The translations under genes were made by a program, and so were the position numbers. Of a DNA stretch of 64,000 nt, positions 43,295 to 52,266 are shown piece after piece. The stretch covers positions 434,001 to 498,000 of the forward strand of contig NZ_AUEK01000008.1 of assembly GCF_000425945.1 (NCBI RefSeq), in the 5' to 3' direction. The notes below the pieces were generated by a model that was given only the letters and a program-made list of their open reading frames with translations, made no database searches and was not told the DNA's origin. Within the stretch, counting starts at the first letter, position 1. Each line of letters opens with the position of its first letter. The DNA is from Candidatus Solirubrobacter pratensis. Its GTDB lineage: Bacteria > Actinomycetota > Thermoleophilia > Solirubrobacterales > Solirubrobacteraceae.

Positions 43295-44601
43295 CCAAGT
43301 ACGAGAAGTCGACGAACCCGCCGACCGTCCGCGCTGAGCACACGCTCGAGACCGACACTCCACAGGCCGACGCGCCGCTGATCGGCACGGGGCACGAGGG
43401 GACGCTCAACGAGCAGTTGCGCGCCTACGTCCAACGCGTGCGCGGCGGCGACATGGGCATGCTGCCCGCGCTCGCCGGCCTGGTCGTGCTCGGCGTCCTG
43501 TTCACGTCGCTGAGCTCGGTCTTCCTCACGAAGGCCAATGTGGCGAACCTGCTGACGCAGACGGGGGCGCTGATGATGCTGTCGGTCGCGCTCACGTTCG
43601 TGATCGTGATCGCCGAGATCGACCTGTCGGCCGGCGTCACCAGCGGGCTCGGGATGGCCGTGTTCATCCTGCTGGTCAACACGCATCACTGGAACTGGGT
43701 CCTGGCGCTGGTCGTCGCCCTCCTCTGCGGCGCCGCGCTCGGACTGTCGATCGGCGTGTTCGTGGCCAAGGTGGGCATCCCGTCGTTCGTCATCACCCTC
43801 GGCCTTTTCCTCGGCCTGCAGGGCCTCATGCTCGTCCTGCTCGGCAGCGCCGGCACCTACCGCATCGAGACCCCCGCGGTCGTCGCGATCATGAACAAGC
43901 CGATGGCGGTGTGGCTCGGCTGGGCGATGCTGGCCGTCGTCGTGGCGATCTCGCTGGGCACCGGCCTCTACGACCGCCGTCGCCGGCTCGCAGCCGGGGT
44001 GGCGGTGCGGCCGATCGCCCTGCTGTGGATCCGCGTGGGGCTCTGGATCGTGCTGGGCGGGCTGGCCGTCGGGTTCCTGAGCCAGGACCGCTCGAGCGGC
44101 GTGTTCCCGATCCAGGGGGTGCCGATCGTGGTGCCGATCGCGCTCGGCATCGTGTGGATCGGACAGTCGGTCCTCGATCGCTCGCGCTTCGGCCTTCACA
44201 TGTTCGCCGTGGGCGGGAACCCCGAGGCGGCGCGGCGCGCGGGGATCAACGTGGCCCGGGTCCGGATCGCCTGCTTCTTGGTGTGCTCCACCCTGGCCGT
44301 GATCTCCGGCCTGTTCACCGTGAGCCAGGTCGGCGTCGTCCAGGCCGCGACCGGCCGGGACATCGTGCTGTCCGGCGTCGGCGCGGCGGTGGTCGGCGGC
44401 GTCAGCCTCTTCGGCGGCCGTGGCCGGCTGGCCCAGGCGGCGGTCGGCGCGCTGCTGATCTCGATGATCACCAACGGGCTCGGCCTGCTGGGGCTCTCGG
44501 CCGGCATCACGTTCATGGTGACCGGCGGTGTGCTCATCCTCGCGGCGACGATCGACGCGGTGTCGCGGCGGCGTCCCGGAGTCGCGGCGCTCGTCCGGTA
44601 G
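43291..44601 (+). CDS. Sugar ABC transporter permease (XylH-like)
   Basis: 436 residues from a GTG. A polar N-terminal ~50 residues is followed by about ten to twelve membrane helices, with the family hallmark VIVIAEIDLSAGVTSGLGMA and, near the end, FAVGGNPEAARRAGINVARV and GVGAAVVGGVSLFGGRG. The length (>400) and the extra central helices match XylH rather than RbsC. It forms the membrane channel with the ATPase dimer. Three bases after its stop begins the GH43 remnant. Confidence 0.94.
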   Translation: MTKYEKSTNPPTVRAEHTLETDTPQADAPLIGTGHEGTLNEQLRAYVQRVRGGDMGMLPALAGLVVLGVLFTSLSSVFLTKANVANLLTQTGALMMLSVALTFVIVIAEIDLSAGVTSGLGMAVFILLVNTHHWNWVLALVVALLCGAALGLSIGVFVAKVGIPSFVITLGLFLGLQGLMLVLLGSAGTYRIETPAVVAIMNKPMAVWLGWAMLAVVVAISLGTGLYDRRRRLAAGVAVRPIALLWIRVGLWIVLGGLAVGFLSQDRSSGVFPIQGVPIVVPIALGIVWIGQSVLDRSRFGLHMFAVGGNPEAARRAGINVARVRIACFLVCSTLAVISGLFTVSQVGVVQAATGRDIVLSGVGAAVVGGVSLFGGRGRLAQAAVGALLISMITNGLGLLGLSAGITFMVTGGVLILAATIDAVSRRRPGVAALVR

Positions 44602-44603
44602 TG

Positions 44604-44792
44604 ATGCACAACTTCATCCTGCCCGGGTTCAACCCGGATCCTTCGATCACTGGCTCGTCGACGCCTACCGCAAGGACCTGCTCGCCTTTTCGACTGGTTC
44701 GACCTGCGGCACGGCGCCGCCCCCCCGAACGTCGTCGCCGGTCCGCGCCGTCACTTCCTCCTCCTCCGGCGGCGCGGCCGGCGCCGGCGGCT
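44604..44792 (+). pseudogene. GH43 beta-xylosidase start fused to unrelated remnant
   Basis: The ATG at 44604 begins MHNFILPGFNPDPSI, the near-invariant start of GH43 beta-xylosidases (full length ~500 residues), then leaves the family immediately. The bases that follow read, across a one-base frame change, as DHWLVDAYRKDLLA then DWFDLRHGAAPPNVV, which looks like the tail of another gene that I cannot name. A deletion joining a GH43 5' end to a downstream 3' end explains this. It is positioned as the fourth gene of the importer operon, 2 bp after the permease stop. No function is expected. Confidence 0.7.
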
Positions 44793-45536
44793 TCACCCCA
44801 GGCCGCCGTCGACGTAGAGGCACTGGCGCGTGATCATGCCTGAGTCGTCGGCGGCGAGGAACAGGGCCGCCGCGGCGATGTCGCGCTCGGTGACGTCGCG
44901 CGGGATCGCCTGAGCGGCGACCAGCCGCTCGCGGCTCTCGGGGGTGTGCCAGAGCCGCATCTGCCGGGGCGTCATCACAGCGCCCGGGGCGATGGCGTTG
45001 ACGCGGATCCGGTCGCCGCCCAGCGCGGTGGCGAGCGCGTTGGTCAAGCCGATCACCCCCGCCTTGGCCGTCGCATACGTCAAGAGGTCGCTGGGGCCAC
45101 GCCGCCAAGCGACTGAGGACAGATTCACGATCGACCCGCCGCCGGCGGCCCGCATCCCTGGGCCGACCGCCTGCGCCATGAAGAACTGGTGGCGCAGGTT
45201 GACCGCCTGGGCGGCGTCCCACTGCTCCGGCGTGATGTCCTCGAACTCATAGCGCTGGTCGTCGGCCGCGTTGTTGATCAGGACCGTGACGGGGCCTGCG
45301 TCCGCCGCAGCGGAGCGCAGGGCACCGACGTCCGTGATGTCGCACTCGACGAACCGCACCCGCGGCCCGAGCTCCTCCGCCACCGCCTCGCCCGCTTCGC
45401 GGTCGATGTCGAGGACCGCCACCTGCGAGCCGTTGCGGGCGAAGCCGCGGACCATTTCCGCGCCGATCCCGGAGCCGCCGCCGGTGACCAGCACCCGGCG
45501 GCCCTCGAGGCTTGGATATACGGCCTCCGCGTTCAC
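44793..45536 (-). CDS. Short-chain dehydrogenase/reductase
   Basis: 247 residues from a GTG at 45536. It has Rossmann VLVTGGGSGIGAEMVRGFAR, acidic end DIDREAGEAV indicating NAD preference, VLINNAADDQRYEFEDITPE, catalytic Ser in IVNLSSVAWRRGPSDLL, TYATAKAG and the end RQCLYVDGGLG. It is probably a sugar dehydrogenase given the context. No clear ribosome site precedes the GTG; the reading frame upstream continues without stop into the FMN-reductase gene, so a fusion product is formally possible. It lies downstream of yceI-like and FMN reductase genes on the same strand. Confidence 0.85.
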   Translation of the reverse strand: MNAEAVYPSLEGRRVLVTGGGSGIGAEMVRGFARNGSQVAVLDIDREAGEAVAEELGPRVRFVECDITDVGALRSAAADAGPVTVLINNAADDQRYEFEDITPEQWDAAQAVNLRHQFFMAQAVGPGMRAAGGGSIVNLSSVAWRRGPSDLLTYATAKAGVIGLTNALATALGGDRIRVNAIAPGAVMTPRQMRLWHTPESRERLVAAQAIPRDVTERDIAAAALFLAADDSGMITRQCLYVDGGLG

Positions 45537-45538
45537 GC

Positions 45539-46169
45539 GCAGCAGTGAACCAGATGCGTCGCGCCGCCGCGTGCAGGACGCCACGCGCCGACCGCCACAC
45601 TTCCGCGGGCACGTTCGAAAGCGGCGGGACGACCGGTGCGCCGGCGGCGAACAGCGCGGCTGCCACGCGGATCTCAGCGTCGAGATCGCCCGCGAACTCG
45701 GCAACGGGCATGGAAGCCAGGAGCCGTCGACGCTCAGCTCGGCGGGTAGCTCGCGGTCGATCACGCGCGCGCCGAGCGCGGCGAGCACCTTGCGGGCCTC
45801 CGCCTGTGCCCAGACGGCGCCCAACAGGCCGGTCGAGGCGCCGACCACTGCAGTCGGCTTGCTACGTAGCGGCGATTCGGTGATCGGCCGCGACACCCAG
45901 TCCAGCGCATTCTTGAAGTGGCCGGGGAGGGAGTGGTTGTACTCCGGCGTCGCGACGAGTACCGCGTCGGCGTCGACGATCGCCGCGCGCAGCGCATCGA
46001 CGGCCTGGTGCCCGGCGGGCTCGTCGTCCTGGTCGTACGGCGGGATCGCCTTCAGCCCGCCGAACACGATCAGCTCCGCTCCCGGCGGCAGCAGTTCCGC
46101 CGCCGCGCGCAGGAGCCGGGAGTTGTGGGAGTCGGCGCGCAAGCTGCCGGATAGACCCAGGACCTTCAT
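45539..46169 (-). pseudogene. NADPH-dependent FMN reductase, frameshifted C-terminus
   Basis: It starts at the ATG at 46169 with AGGAG 8 nt upstream. The first ~150 residues are a good flavodoxin-like FMN reductase: LGLSGSLRADSHNSRLLRAA, the FMN-binding VATPEYNHSLPGHFKNALDW and VVGASTGLLGAVWAQAEARK. After ELPAELSVDG, near 45725, the frame turns into Arg/Ser/Cys-rich nonsense, while the +1 frame gives sensible protein (LLASMPVAEFAGDLDAEIRV). The gene should end after ~185 residues but both frames stay open to the SDR. A single-base indel is the likely cause; sequencing error is possible. The native enzyme reduces FMN or quinones with NADPH. Confidence 0.65.
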
Positions 46170-46174
46170 GCGAA

Positions 46175-46723
46175 TCACTCCTGGGCGAACTGCAGCTCGG
46201 CGATGAGCTGGACGTCGTTGGCGAGCGCGAGGCCGCCCTTGGGCAGCGGCGCGTTCCAGGTCAGGCCGTACTCGGTGCGGTCGACGATCGCCTCGAGCGT
46301 GATGCCGAGCTTGACGACGTCGCCGAGCGCGACGACCGGCCCGGTGATCGTGCCGCGCGCCTCGATCGGACGCGTATGGCCCTTGATCGCGAGCTCGCCG
46401 TCGACCATCAGCACGCCGCCCTCCACGCGCACCAACGTCGAGCTGAAGCGGATCTCGGGATGGTTGGCGATGTCGAAGAAGTCCGGCGACGCCAGGTGGC
46501 CGGCGAGGTTCTCGTCCTTGACGACGATCGAGGCGGGCTTGACGCCGCCATCAAGGCGGAGGGTGCCGTCCGGGTTCGCCGTGAGGGTCGCGTCGTACTC
46601 GTCGAACTGGCCGCGGTAGGTCGAGACGATCATGTGCTTGACCGCGAATCCCACGGAAGAATGGACCTTGTCGAGAGTCCAGCGAGTGGCGGCGGGAACG
46701 GGGGTGGAAGTGACGGCGGTCAC
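46175..46723 (-). CDS. YceI-family lipocalin-like protein
   Basis: 182 residues from a GTG with AGGAG 6 nt upstream. It has the YceI signature: TRWTLDKVHSSVGFAVKHMI, SPDFFDIANHPEIRFSSTLV, the VDGELAIKGHTRPI strand and TEYGLTWNAPLPKGGLALAN near the end. The YceI barrel binds polyisoprenoid or amphiphilic molecules. There is no signal peptide, so this version is cytosolic, as usual in actinobacteria. It ends 5 bp before the FMN reductase start, suggesting co-transcription, and is divergent from the LLM oxidoreductase. Confidence 0.93.
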   Translation of the reverse strand: MTAVTSTPVPAATRWTLDKVHSSVGFAVKHMIVSTYRGQFDEYDATLTANPDGTLRLDGGVKPASIVVKDENLAGHLASPDFFDIANHPEIRFSSTLVRVEGGVLMVDGELAIKGHTRPIEARGTITGPVVALGDVVKLGITLEAIVDRTEYGLTWNAPLPKGGLALANDVQLIAELQFAQE

Positions 46724-46892
46724 CGTGTTCTCCTGGTTCGGCGTTGGCGGGGCCTTACGACGCTGAGGTTGCGGCGGAGGTGGGTGAGGCCGCCTCACGT
46801 CAACTGCGTGATCTCGGTCGTTGCGGGCCGAGGCGACCGGCCGGCCACGCAATGGGCTCTTCCGCCGGCGCGCACAGGGGCCATGCGCCCGA

Positions 46893-46922
46893 TCACGCGA
46901 ATAGCGTGACGTCGGGTCACCC
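46893..46922. promoter_or_regulatory. Shared palindromic element, copy 1
   Basis: TCACGC GAATA GCGTGA at 46893-46909 is a perfect 6-5-6 inverted repeat; GTGAC GTCGG GTCAC at 46906-46920 is a second, overlapping one. The 32 bp at 46891-46922 match those at 48286-48317 at 27 positions. The element ends 24 bp before the LLM gene start. Confidence 0.75.
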
Positions 46923-46946
46923 AGGCGGCAGGCACCGTTGGGAGCA

Positions 46947-47840
46947 ATGAACCTCGGACTTGCCATCGCAGACTTCCGCTGGCCCGGCGGGACGGAGGAC
47001 ATCGCGGCGACGCTGCGGGCTGTCAGCGTCGCGGCGGAGGACGTCGGCTTCACCCGCATCGCGGTGATGGACCACCTTTGGCAGGTCGGCTCGCCCGCCG
47101 TCGCCGAGGAGGAGATGCTCGAGGGCTACACCACGCTCGGCTTCCTCGCCGCGTGCACCTCACGCGTGGAACTGCTCACGCTCGTGACTGCCGCGGTCTA
47201 TCGCGAGCCGGGCCTTCTGGCCAAGATCGCCACGACGCTGGACGTGCTCTCCGGCGGCCGGGCGATGCTGGGAATCGGCACCGGCGCGCCGGTCAATGTG
47301 GGTGAGGCGGATGGCCTGGGGTTGCCGTTCCCGCCGCTGACCGAGCGCTTTGAGCGGCTGGAGGAGGCGTTGCAGATCTGTCTCCAGATGTGGGGCGGCT
47401 CGCAGGACCCCTACTTGGGCCGCCACTACCGCCTCGGCCGCACGCTCAACTCTCCCCAGCCGGTGCGCCGGCCGCGACCGCCGATCCTCATCGGCGGTTC
47501 CGGCGAGCGCAAGACGTTGCGCCTTGTCGCGGAGTACGCCGACGCCTGCAACCTGTTCGACACGCCCGAGCTTCCGCGCAAGCTCCGCGTCCTACGTCGG
47601 CATTGCGAGGCTGTTGATCGCGATTACGACGACGTCGAGAAGACGGTCGTGTCGCACATGGACCCCGGCGACCGTGGTGAGCGTTCAGGACCGATCCTCC
47701 GTCACCTCGAGGAGCTCGAGGCGCTGGGCATCGACCACGTCATCGGGACCGTGCGGGGCTGCGAGCGGCTCCGGCCACTCGAGGTGATGGGTCGCGACGT
47801 CATCCCCTACCTCAGACATGGGGTCAACGAGTTGGGATGA
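46947..47840 (+). CDS. LLM-class (F420-type) flavin oxidoreductase
   Basis: 297 residues, starting MNLGLAIADFRWPGG. It is a TIM-barrel luciferase-like monooxygenase: AEDVGFTRIAVMDHLWQVG, TLGFLAACTSRVELLTLVTA, YREPGLLAKIATTLDVLSGG, a MLGIGTGAPVNVGEADGLGL loop and PPILIGGSGERKTLRLVAEY. The pattern fits F420-dependent actinobacterial members, which oxidise or reduce small organics with coenzyme F420. Substrate unknown. It carries a palindromic operator just upstream, shared with the SnoaL-like gene at 48340. Its stop overlaps the start of the LuxR remnant. Confidence 0.92.
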   Translation: MNLGLAIADFRWPGGTEDIAATLRAVSVAAEDVGFTRIAVMDHLWQVGSPAVAEEEMLEGYTTLGFLAACTSRVELLTLVTAAVYREPGLLAKIATTLDVLSGGRAMLGIGTGAPVNVGEADGLGLPFPPLTERFERLEEALQICLQMWGGSQDPYLGRHYRLGRTLNSPQPVRRPRPPILIGGSGERKTLRLVAEYADACNLFDTPELPRKLRVLRRHCEAVDRDYDDVEKTVVSHMDPGDRGERSGPILRHLEELEALGIDHVIGTVRGCERLRPLEVMGRDVIPYLRHGVNELG

Positions 47841-48216
47841 ACGCGGCCCAGGCGATGGCAGTGGCCGACGCGAATCGCCAGCGGCCAGGCGCTGAGCTTC
47901 CAACCGATCTTCGACGGAATCGCCCCGCTGATTCACGAGTTCACGACGGTACAGGCGCACACGCTCGTGGCGCGCGCGGCGGAGGCCCGTAGCCGATCCG
48001 CTCGACGAACCCCTCAGCGCAGGCGAGCTCAAGGTCCTCGGCTACCTGCCAAGCAACCTCTCGACGCCCGAGATCGCCGCCGAGCCGTACCTCTCGGTCA
48101 ACACCGTCAGGACCCACATCCGCCACATCTACGCAAAGCTCGGCGGGCACACGCGTTCCGAGGCGGTCGACCGGGCCCGCTCGCTCGGCCTGCTCGGCGG
48201 CTCGCCGCGCAGCTAG
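47837..48216 (+). pseudogene. LuxR-family regulator remnant
   Basis: An ATGA overlap places a start at 47837, but that frame dies early. In another frame ASGQALSFQPIFDGI and HEFTTVQAHTLVARAAEA look like a regulator's helical domain. After a frame change near 47990, the sequence reads LDEPLSAGELKVLGYLPSNL, LSTPEIAAEPYLSVNTVRTH and IRHIYAKLGGHTRSEAVDRA, a complete LuxR/MalT-type DNA-binding domain ending at TAG 48216. Full regulators of this class are 800-900 residues, so most of the gene has been deleted and what remains is frame-broken. It may once have controlled the shared element at 46893 and 48288. Confidence 0.75.
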
Positions 48217-48275
48217 TGTCCTGAGTCGGGAATTCGGCGCCGCCCAGTCGCGTCGAATTTTTGATTCAGGACACT
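48215..48275. repeat. 61-bp near-palindromic element (MITE-like or long hairpin)
   Basis: The ends AGTGTCCTGAGTC (48215-48227) and GATTCAGGACACT (48263-48275) are inverted repeats with one mismatch, and the arms continue inward with AATTCG opposite CGAATT. As RNA read from the plus strand, every DNA mismatch over about 25 positions becomes a G-U pair, giving one long hairpin around a ~10-nt loop. It begins inside the stop codon of the LuxR remnant. No target-site duplication is evident. It could be a miniature inverted-repeat element or a terminator. Confidence 0.6.
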
Positions 48276-48287
48276 CGCCACCGCAGA

Positions 48288-48317
48288 TCACGCGATTCGC
48301 GTGACGCTCGCTCACCC
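48288..48317. promoter_or_regulatory. Shared palindromic element, copy 2
   Basis: TCACGCGA T TCGCGTGA at 48288-48304 is a perfect 8-1-8 inverted repeat, followed by a second TCAC at 48313, as in copy 1 at 46893. It ends 22 bp before the SnoaL-like gene start, almost the same spacing as in copy 1, so one regulator probably acts on both genes. Confidence 0.75.
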
Positions 48318-48339
48318 GCGGTGATCGCAACCTGGACAC

Positions 48340-48963
48340 ATGTCAGGCAGCTGGTACACGATCCGAGTCGCCGGAGGCCTCGGCGTGATTATGCTCGGCG
48401 CATTCCCCGAGTTCGCGAGTCACATCGATGGCTCGATCACAACGCTCACCGGCGAACTGCCCGATAGCGCCGCGCTCTACGGCGCACTGGCTCGGCTCGA
48501 GGCGCTCGGCCTCGATCTCATCGATATGCACCGCCTCGACAACAGCGGCCGAGCCCGAGTCGATGACGCCGAAGCGATCGCTCACGCCCGCGCCATCTTC
48601 GAGGCCTTCGACGCGAAAGATGTCTCGGCGCTGTGGTCGCTCATGAGCGACGACGTTCGCCTGCGCCTCGGGAACGCGGAGACGGTCGCGGGCAAGTCCG
48701 CATTCGCCGAAGCGGTGAACGGCTTCTTCGCCTCGGTGGCGGGCTTCCGGCACGATGTCATCGACGTGTGGCGCGACGGCGACACCTTGATCGCGGAGCT
48801 TGACGTCCACTACATCCGCCTCGACGGGAGAGAGGTCAGCGTCCCCTGCTGCAACGTGTTCCGGCTACGAAATGGCTCCGTCGCGGACTACCGGACCTAC
48901 ATCGACGTCACTCCGGTGTACGCGTCCGCACCGCCGGCTCAGGTAGGAGAGCCCGGTGCCTGA
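48340..48963 (+). CDS. SnoaL/NTF2-like protein with N-terminal helical domain
   Basis: 207 residues. Residues 1-70 form a small alpha/beta domain (GLGVIMLGAFPEFASHIDGS, LYGALARLEALGLDLIDMHR). Residues ~75-195 are an NTF2/SnoaL cone: HARAIFEAFDAKDVSALWSL, MSDDVRLRLGNAETVAGKSA and VIDVWRDGDTLIAELDVHYI followed by VFRLRNGSVADYRTYIDVTP. SnoaL-like proteins are polyketide cyclases, isomerases or ligand-binding domains; the reaction cannot be told. Regulated together with the LLM oxidoreductase judging by the shared upstream element. Its stop overlaps the start of a broken SDR. Confidence 0.85.
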   Translation: MSGSWYTIRVAGGLGVIMLGAFPEFASHIDGSITTLTGELPDSAALYGALARLEALGLDLIDMHRLDNSGRARVDDAEAIAHARAIFEAFDAKDVSALWSLMSDDVRLRLGNAETVAGKSAFAEAVNGFFASVAGFRHDVIDVWRDGDTLIAELDVHYIRLDGREVSVPCCNVFRLRNGSVADYRTYIDVTPVYASAPPAQVGEPGA

Positions 48964-49250
48964 CCATGGCCCGCATCGCGTGGCAGTCGTGACCGGCGGC
49001 GCCGGGCGCCATGGATGGGGCGATCGCAGCGCGGCTCGCATCCACTCACACAGTCGTCGTCCTCGACCGCACGGGAGATGTGGTCGTCGACCTAGGGCGA
49101 CGCCGACGACGTGCGCCGAGCTGCTGGACTGGTGCTGGAGCCCCACAGCAGGTGCGACGTCCTCGTCCACGCCGCCGCGATGGCGGCAATCGGGTCGTTC
49201 GACAAGGTCGAGCTCGACCGCTGGCACCAAGTTCAGGCCGTCCGCAATGC
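48956..49250 (+). pseudogene. Short-chain dehydrogenase remnant, two frameshifts and 3' truncation
   Basis: It starts at GTG 48956 with TAGGAGA upstream. Frame 1 gives VAVVTGGAG, the SDR nucleotide-binding strand. A shift near 49011 gives DGAIAARLASTHTVVVLDRT. A second shift near 49098 gives RRAAGLVLEPHSRCDVLVHA and [18 protein letters not shown], matching successive SDR segments. The sequence then runs into the 3' end of the convergent ABC permease gene with no catalytic Tyr-Lys part. It was the likely third member of the LLM/SnoaL redox group before loss. Confidence 0.78.
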
Positions 49251-50452
49251 CACGGTGGGCGGTAGCCGGGAGGCTCGGATGGCCGGCGTCAGGCCGGCGA
49301 CCGCGCCAATGAGGATGGCTGAGGCGATGCCGCCCGTCCACGCTTCGACGGGGATTACGATGGCCCAGTTCTTCGAGCCGGCATAGATGACCGTTGCTGT
49401 GACTCCGGCGAGCACGCCGACGATGCCGCCGACGGCGGCGAGCAGGATCGATTCGCCGAGGAACTGGGTGCGGATCTGGTTCTTGGTCGCGCCGAGGGCG
49501 CGACGGAGGCCGATCTCCGAGCGTCGTTCCAGCACGGAGATGATCATGATGTTGGCGACGCCGACGGCGCCGACGATCAGGGCGACGATGCCGAGTCCGA
49601 GGAAGAGGCTGTCGAACGCTCCAGCAGCGGCAGCGCGGGCGGTGAGCGCGTCTGAGGGCTGGCTGACGTTGACCTCGTCGGCTGCCTGGGGGTTGGCGGT
49701 CGGCGCGAGCAGCGCCTGCACCTCGGCGACGTGGTCGGTGTCCGAGCGCACGTAGATCGAGCTCGGCGGGCCGGCCTTCCGCTCACCCTGGACGAGGCTG
49801 AGGTAGCCGAGGTACCGCTGGGCGGCCGGGTAGCCGATCAAGGCGCTGTTGTCGATGTCGGACTCCAACGGTGAGGACTGCAGAACGCCTGCGACGTTGA
49901 ACCACTGGCCTCCCAGCCAGATCCGTTGGTCGGGGAAGGTCCGGTCGATGCCCAGCCGTTGCGCGGCGACCCGACCGAGCACGGCGACCGGCTCGCGGGC
50001 GGTCCCGGGATTGAGCCAGGCGCCGCGCGCTACGCCGGTGTTGAGGACGGAGAGCAGGTTCAGGCTGGTGGCGCGTACCTGCAGTCCCCCGGTGTCGGTT
50101 GCCGGGATCAGCCGGCTCCGGTAGACGCCCTTGTCCTTGATCAGCGCGGTGTGCGCGACCTGTTCGACGTTGTCGAGGAGGGTGATCCGCCCGGGTGCTT
50201 CGCGCGGCAGCTGCGCTTGCTGTCCGGTGATGCTCTGGCCGGCCTCGAGGGTCAGCATGTTCGTGCCGAGCCGGTCGATCTCAACGAGCAGCCCGGCTTG
50301 CGAGGAGGACGACAGTCCGAGGACCGCCACGATCGCTGCCGTGCCGATCGCGATTCCCAGCGCTGACAGCGCGGCGCGCAGCGGCCGGGCGCGCAGGCCG
50401 ACGCTGGTCACCCGCAGCGCATCGTTCAGGCGCAAGCGTCCCGCGTCGGCGC

Positions 50453-50456
<4 letters not shown>
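49233..50456 (-). CDS. MacB/FtsX-type ABC transporter permease
   Basis: 407 residues. A first transmembrane helix ([20 protein letters not shown]) is followed by a large ~230-residue extracytoplasmic MacB_PCD domain containing [16 protein letters not shown]. Three closing helices follow, with [20 protein letters not shown], the coupling [20 protein letters not shown] segment and the end [20 protein letters not shown]. Such permeases work mechanically with an ATPase and adaptor to export peptides, lipids or lipoproteins. Last gene of the operon lipoprotein - adaptor - ATPase - permease, overlapping the ATPase by 4 bp. Confidence 0.93.
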
Positions 50457-51180
<724 letters not shown>

Positions 51181-51184
<4 letters not shown>

Positions 51185-52266
51185 ATTGACGGCACCGCCA
51201 CCGAATCGCCTGCGCGGAGAGCGCCGTCGACCTGGACTCGTCCGCCGCCGGTGTCGAACAGGCCCAGCTTCACGGCGACCAGCTCGCGCCGCCCACCAGG
51301 GCGTACCACCTCGACGGCAAAGCCGCCGCCGGACTTGCCGACCAGCGCGGTGACCGGGACGCTCAGAGCGTTGTCGACGCCCTTGGTGGTGATGTCCACC
51401 TCGACCGGGGCCTGGTCGAGTCCGTCCGCTTTGGCCGGGTCGTCGAGGTCGATAAAGGTCGGGACGGTCGCGTCGGCCGCCTGACTTCCTTGTTCAGCCT
51501 GGGCGACTCGTCCGAAGCCCTTGACGCGTCCCGTCACCGGCGTGTTGCCCGGCAGTGTGATCTGGACTCGGTCGCCCTTGTGGACCTCGCCCTGCTGAGA
51601 CGCATCGAGGTCCACCCGAACGTGCAACTTGTCCGAGGTGGCGCTCAGCACCGGAGCGCCCGGCCGGGCCGATCCCCCGAGCTGGCCGGTGACCTTGGCG
51701 ATCCGGATGGCCTCAGGCAGGAAGACCGCGTCACCCGTCGCGAGCTTGCCGGTCACGCCAACGCCCTTCTTGCGCTGGAGCACCCTGAGCGCCTGCTCCG
51801 TCTTCGACGTGAAGGCGCTGCCGGCGGGGTCGATGCGGACATGGGCGTCGGTGTCGTAGCCGAGCTGGTGCAGGTTGCGGTTGAGCTGACGCACGCCCGG
51901 GCCCGTGACGCCCACGTGCAGAGCGCGGTAGGCCGGGATCGTGCCGCACAGCAGCACCACCGGCCGGTTGTCCACCCGGTAGAGCACGCCGCCGCAGCCG
52001 ACCTTGTCCCCGGCCTCGGGTAGCTGGGTGTACACGCCGCCGGCCTGGTTGACTACGGCGTACGGCGAGCCGTCCGACCGCGCGCGGTATGTCAGGGTCC
52101 CGGCCCCGGAGACCAGTGCCGAGAGCTCGCCCTTCTCCACCTTCTCGGTGTCAGCCGCCGGCTGGGCGGCCGCGGCCGGGTGCTCCGCACCCGACCTCGC
52201 GACCACGCCGCAGACCCCCGCGACCAGCACGGCCGCTGCGGCCGGCGTCCAGCGCTTGCGCGTCAC
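51181..52266 (-). CDS. Membrane-fusion/adaptor protein with peptidoglycan-binding-like domain
   Basis: 361 residues from a GTG overlapping the upstream stop. An N-terminal signal anchor ([20 protein letters not shown]) is followed by a barrel/lipoyl segment ([40 protein letters not shown]). A PG_binding_1-like helical insert comes next ([20 protein letters not shown] to [20 protein letters not shown]), then a HlyD-like beta-barrel and a final domain with [20 protein letters not shown]. In Gram-positive MacB-like systems such adaptors connect the permease to the cell wall. Partner substrate unknown. Confidence 0.88.

Noticed and set aside
44793..46178. A genuine FMN reductase-dehydrogenase fusion protein
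   Set aside because: The ~58-residue linker is Arg/Ser/Cys-rich as expected of out-of-frame translation, and the +1 frame continues the reductase better; kept as a frameshift finding instead.
48215..48275. Insertion-sequence terminal repeats with an intact transposase
   Set aside because: Only 61 bp separate the outer ends, and no transposase-like frame occurs nearby.
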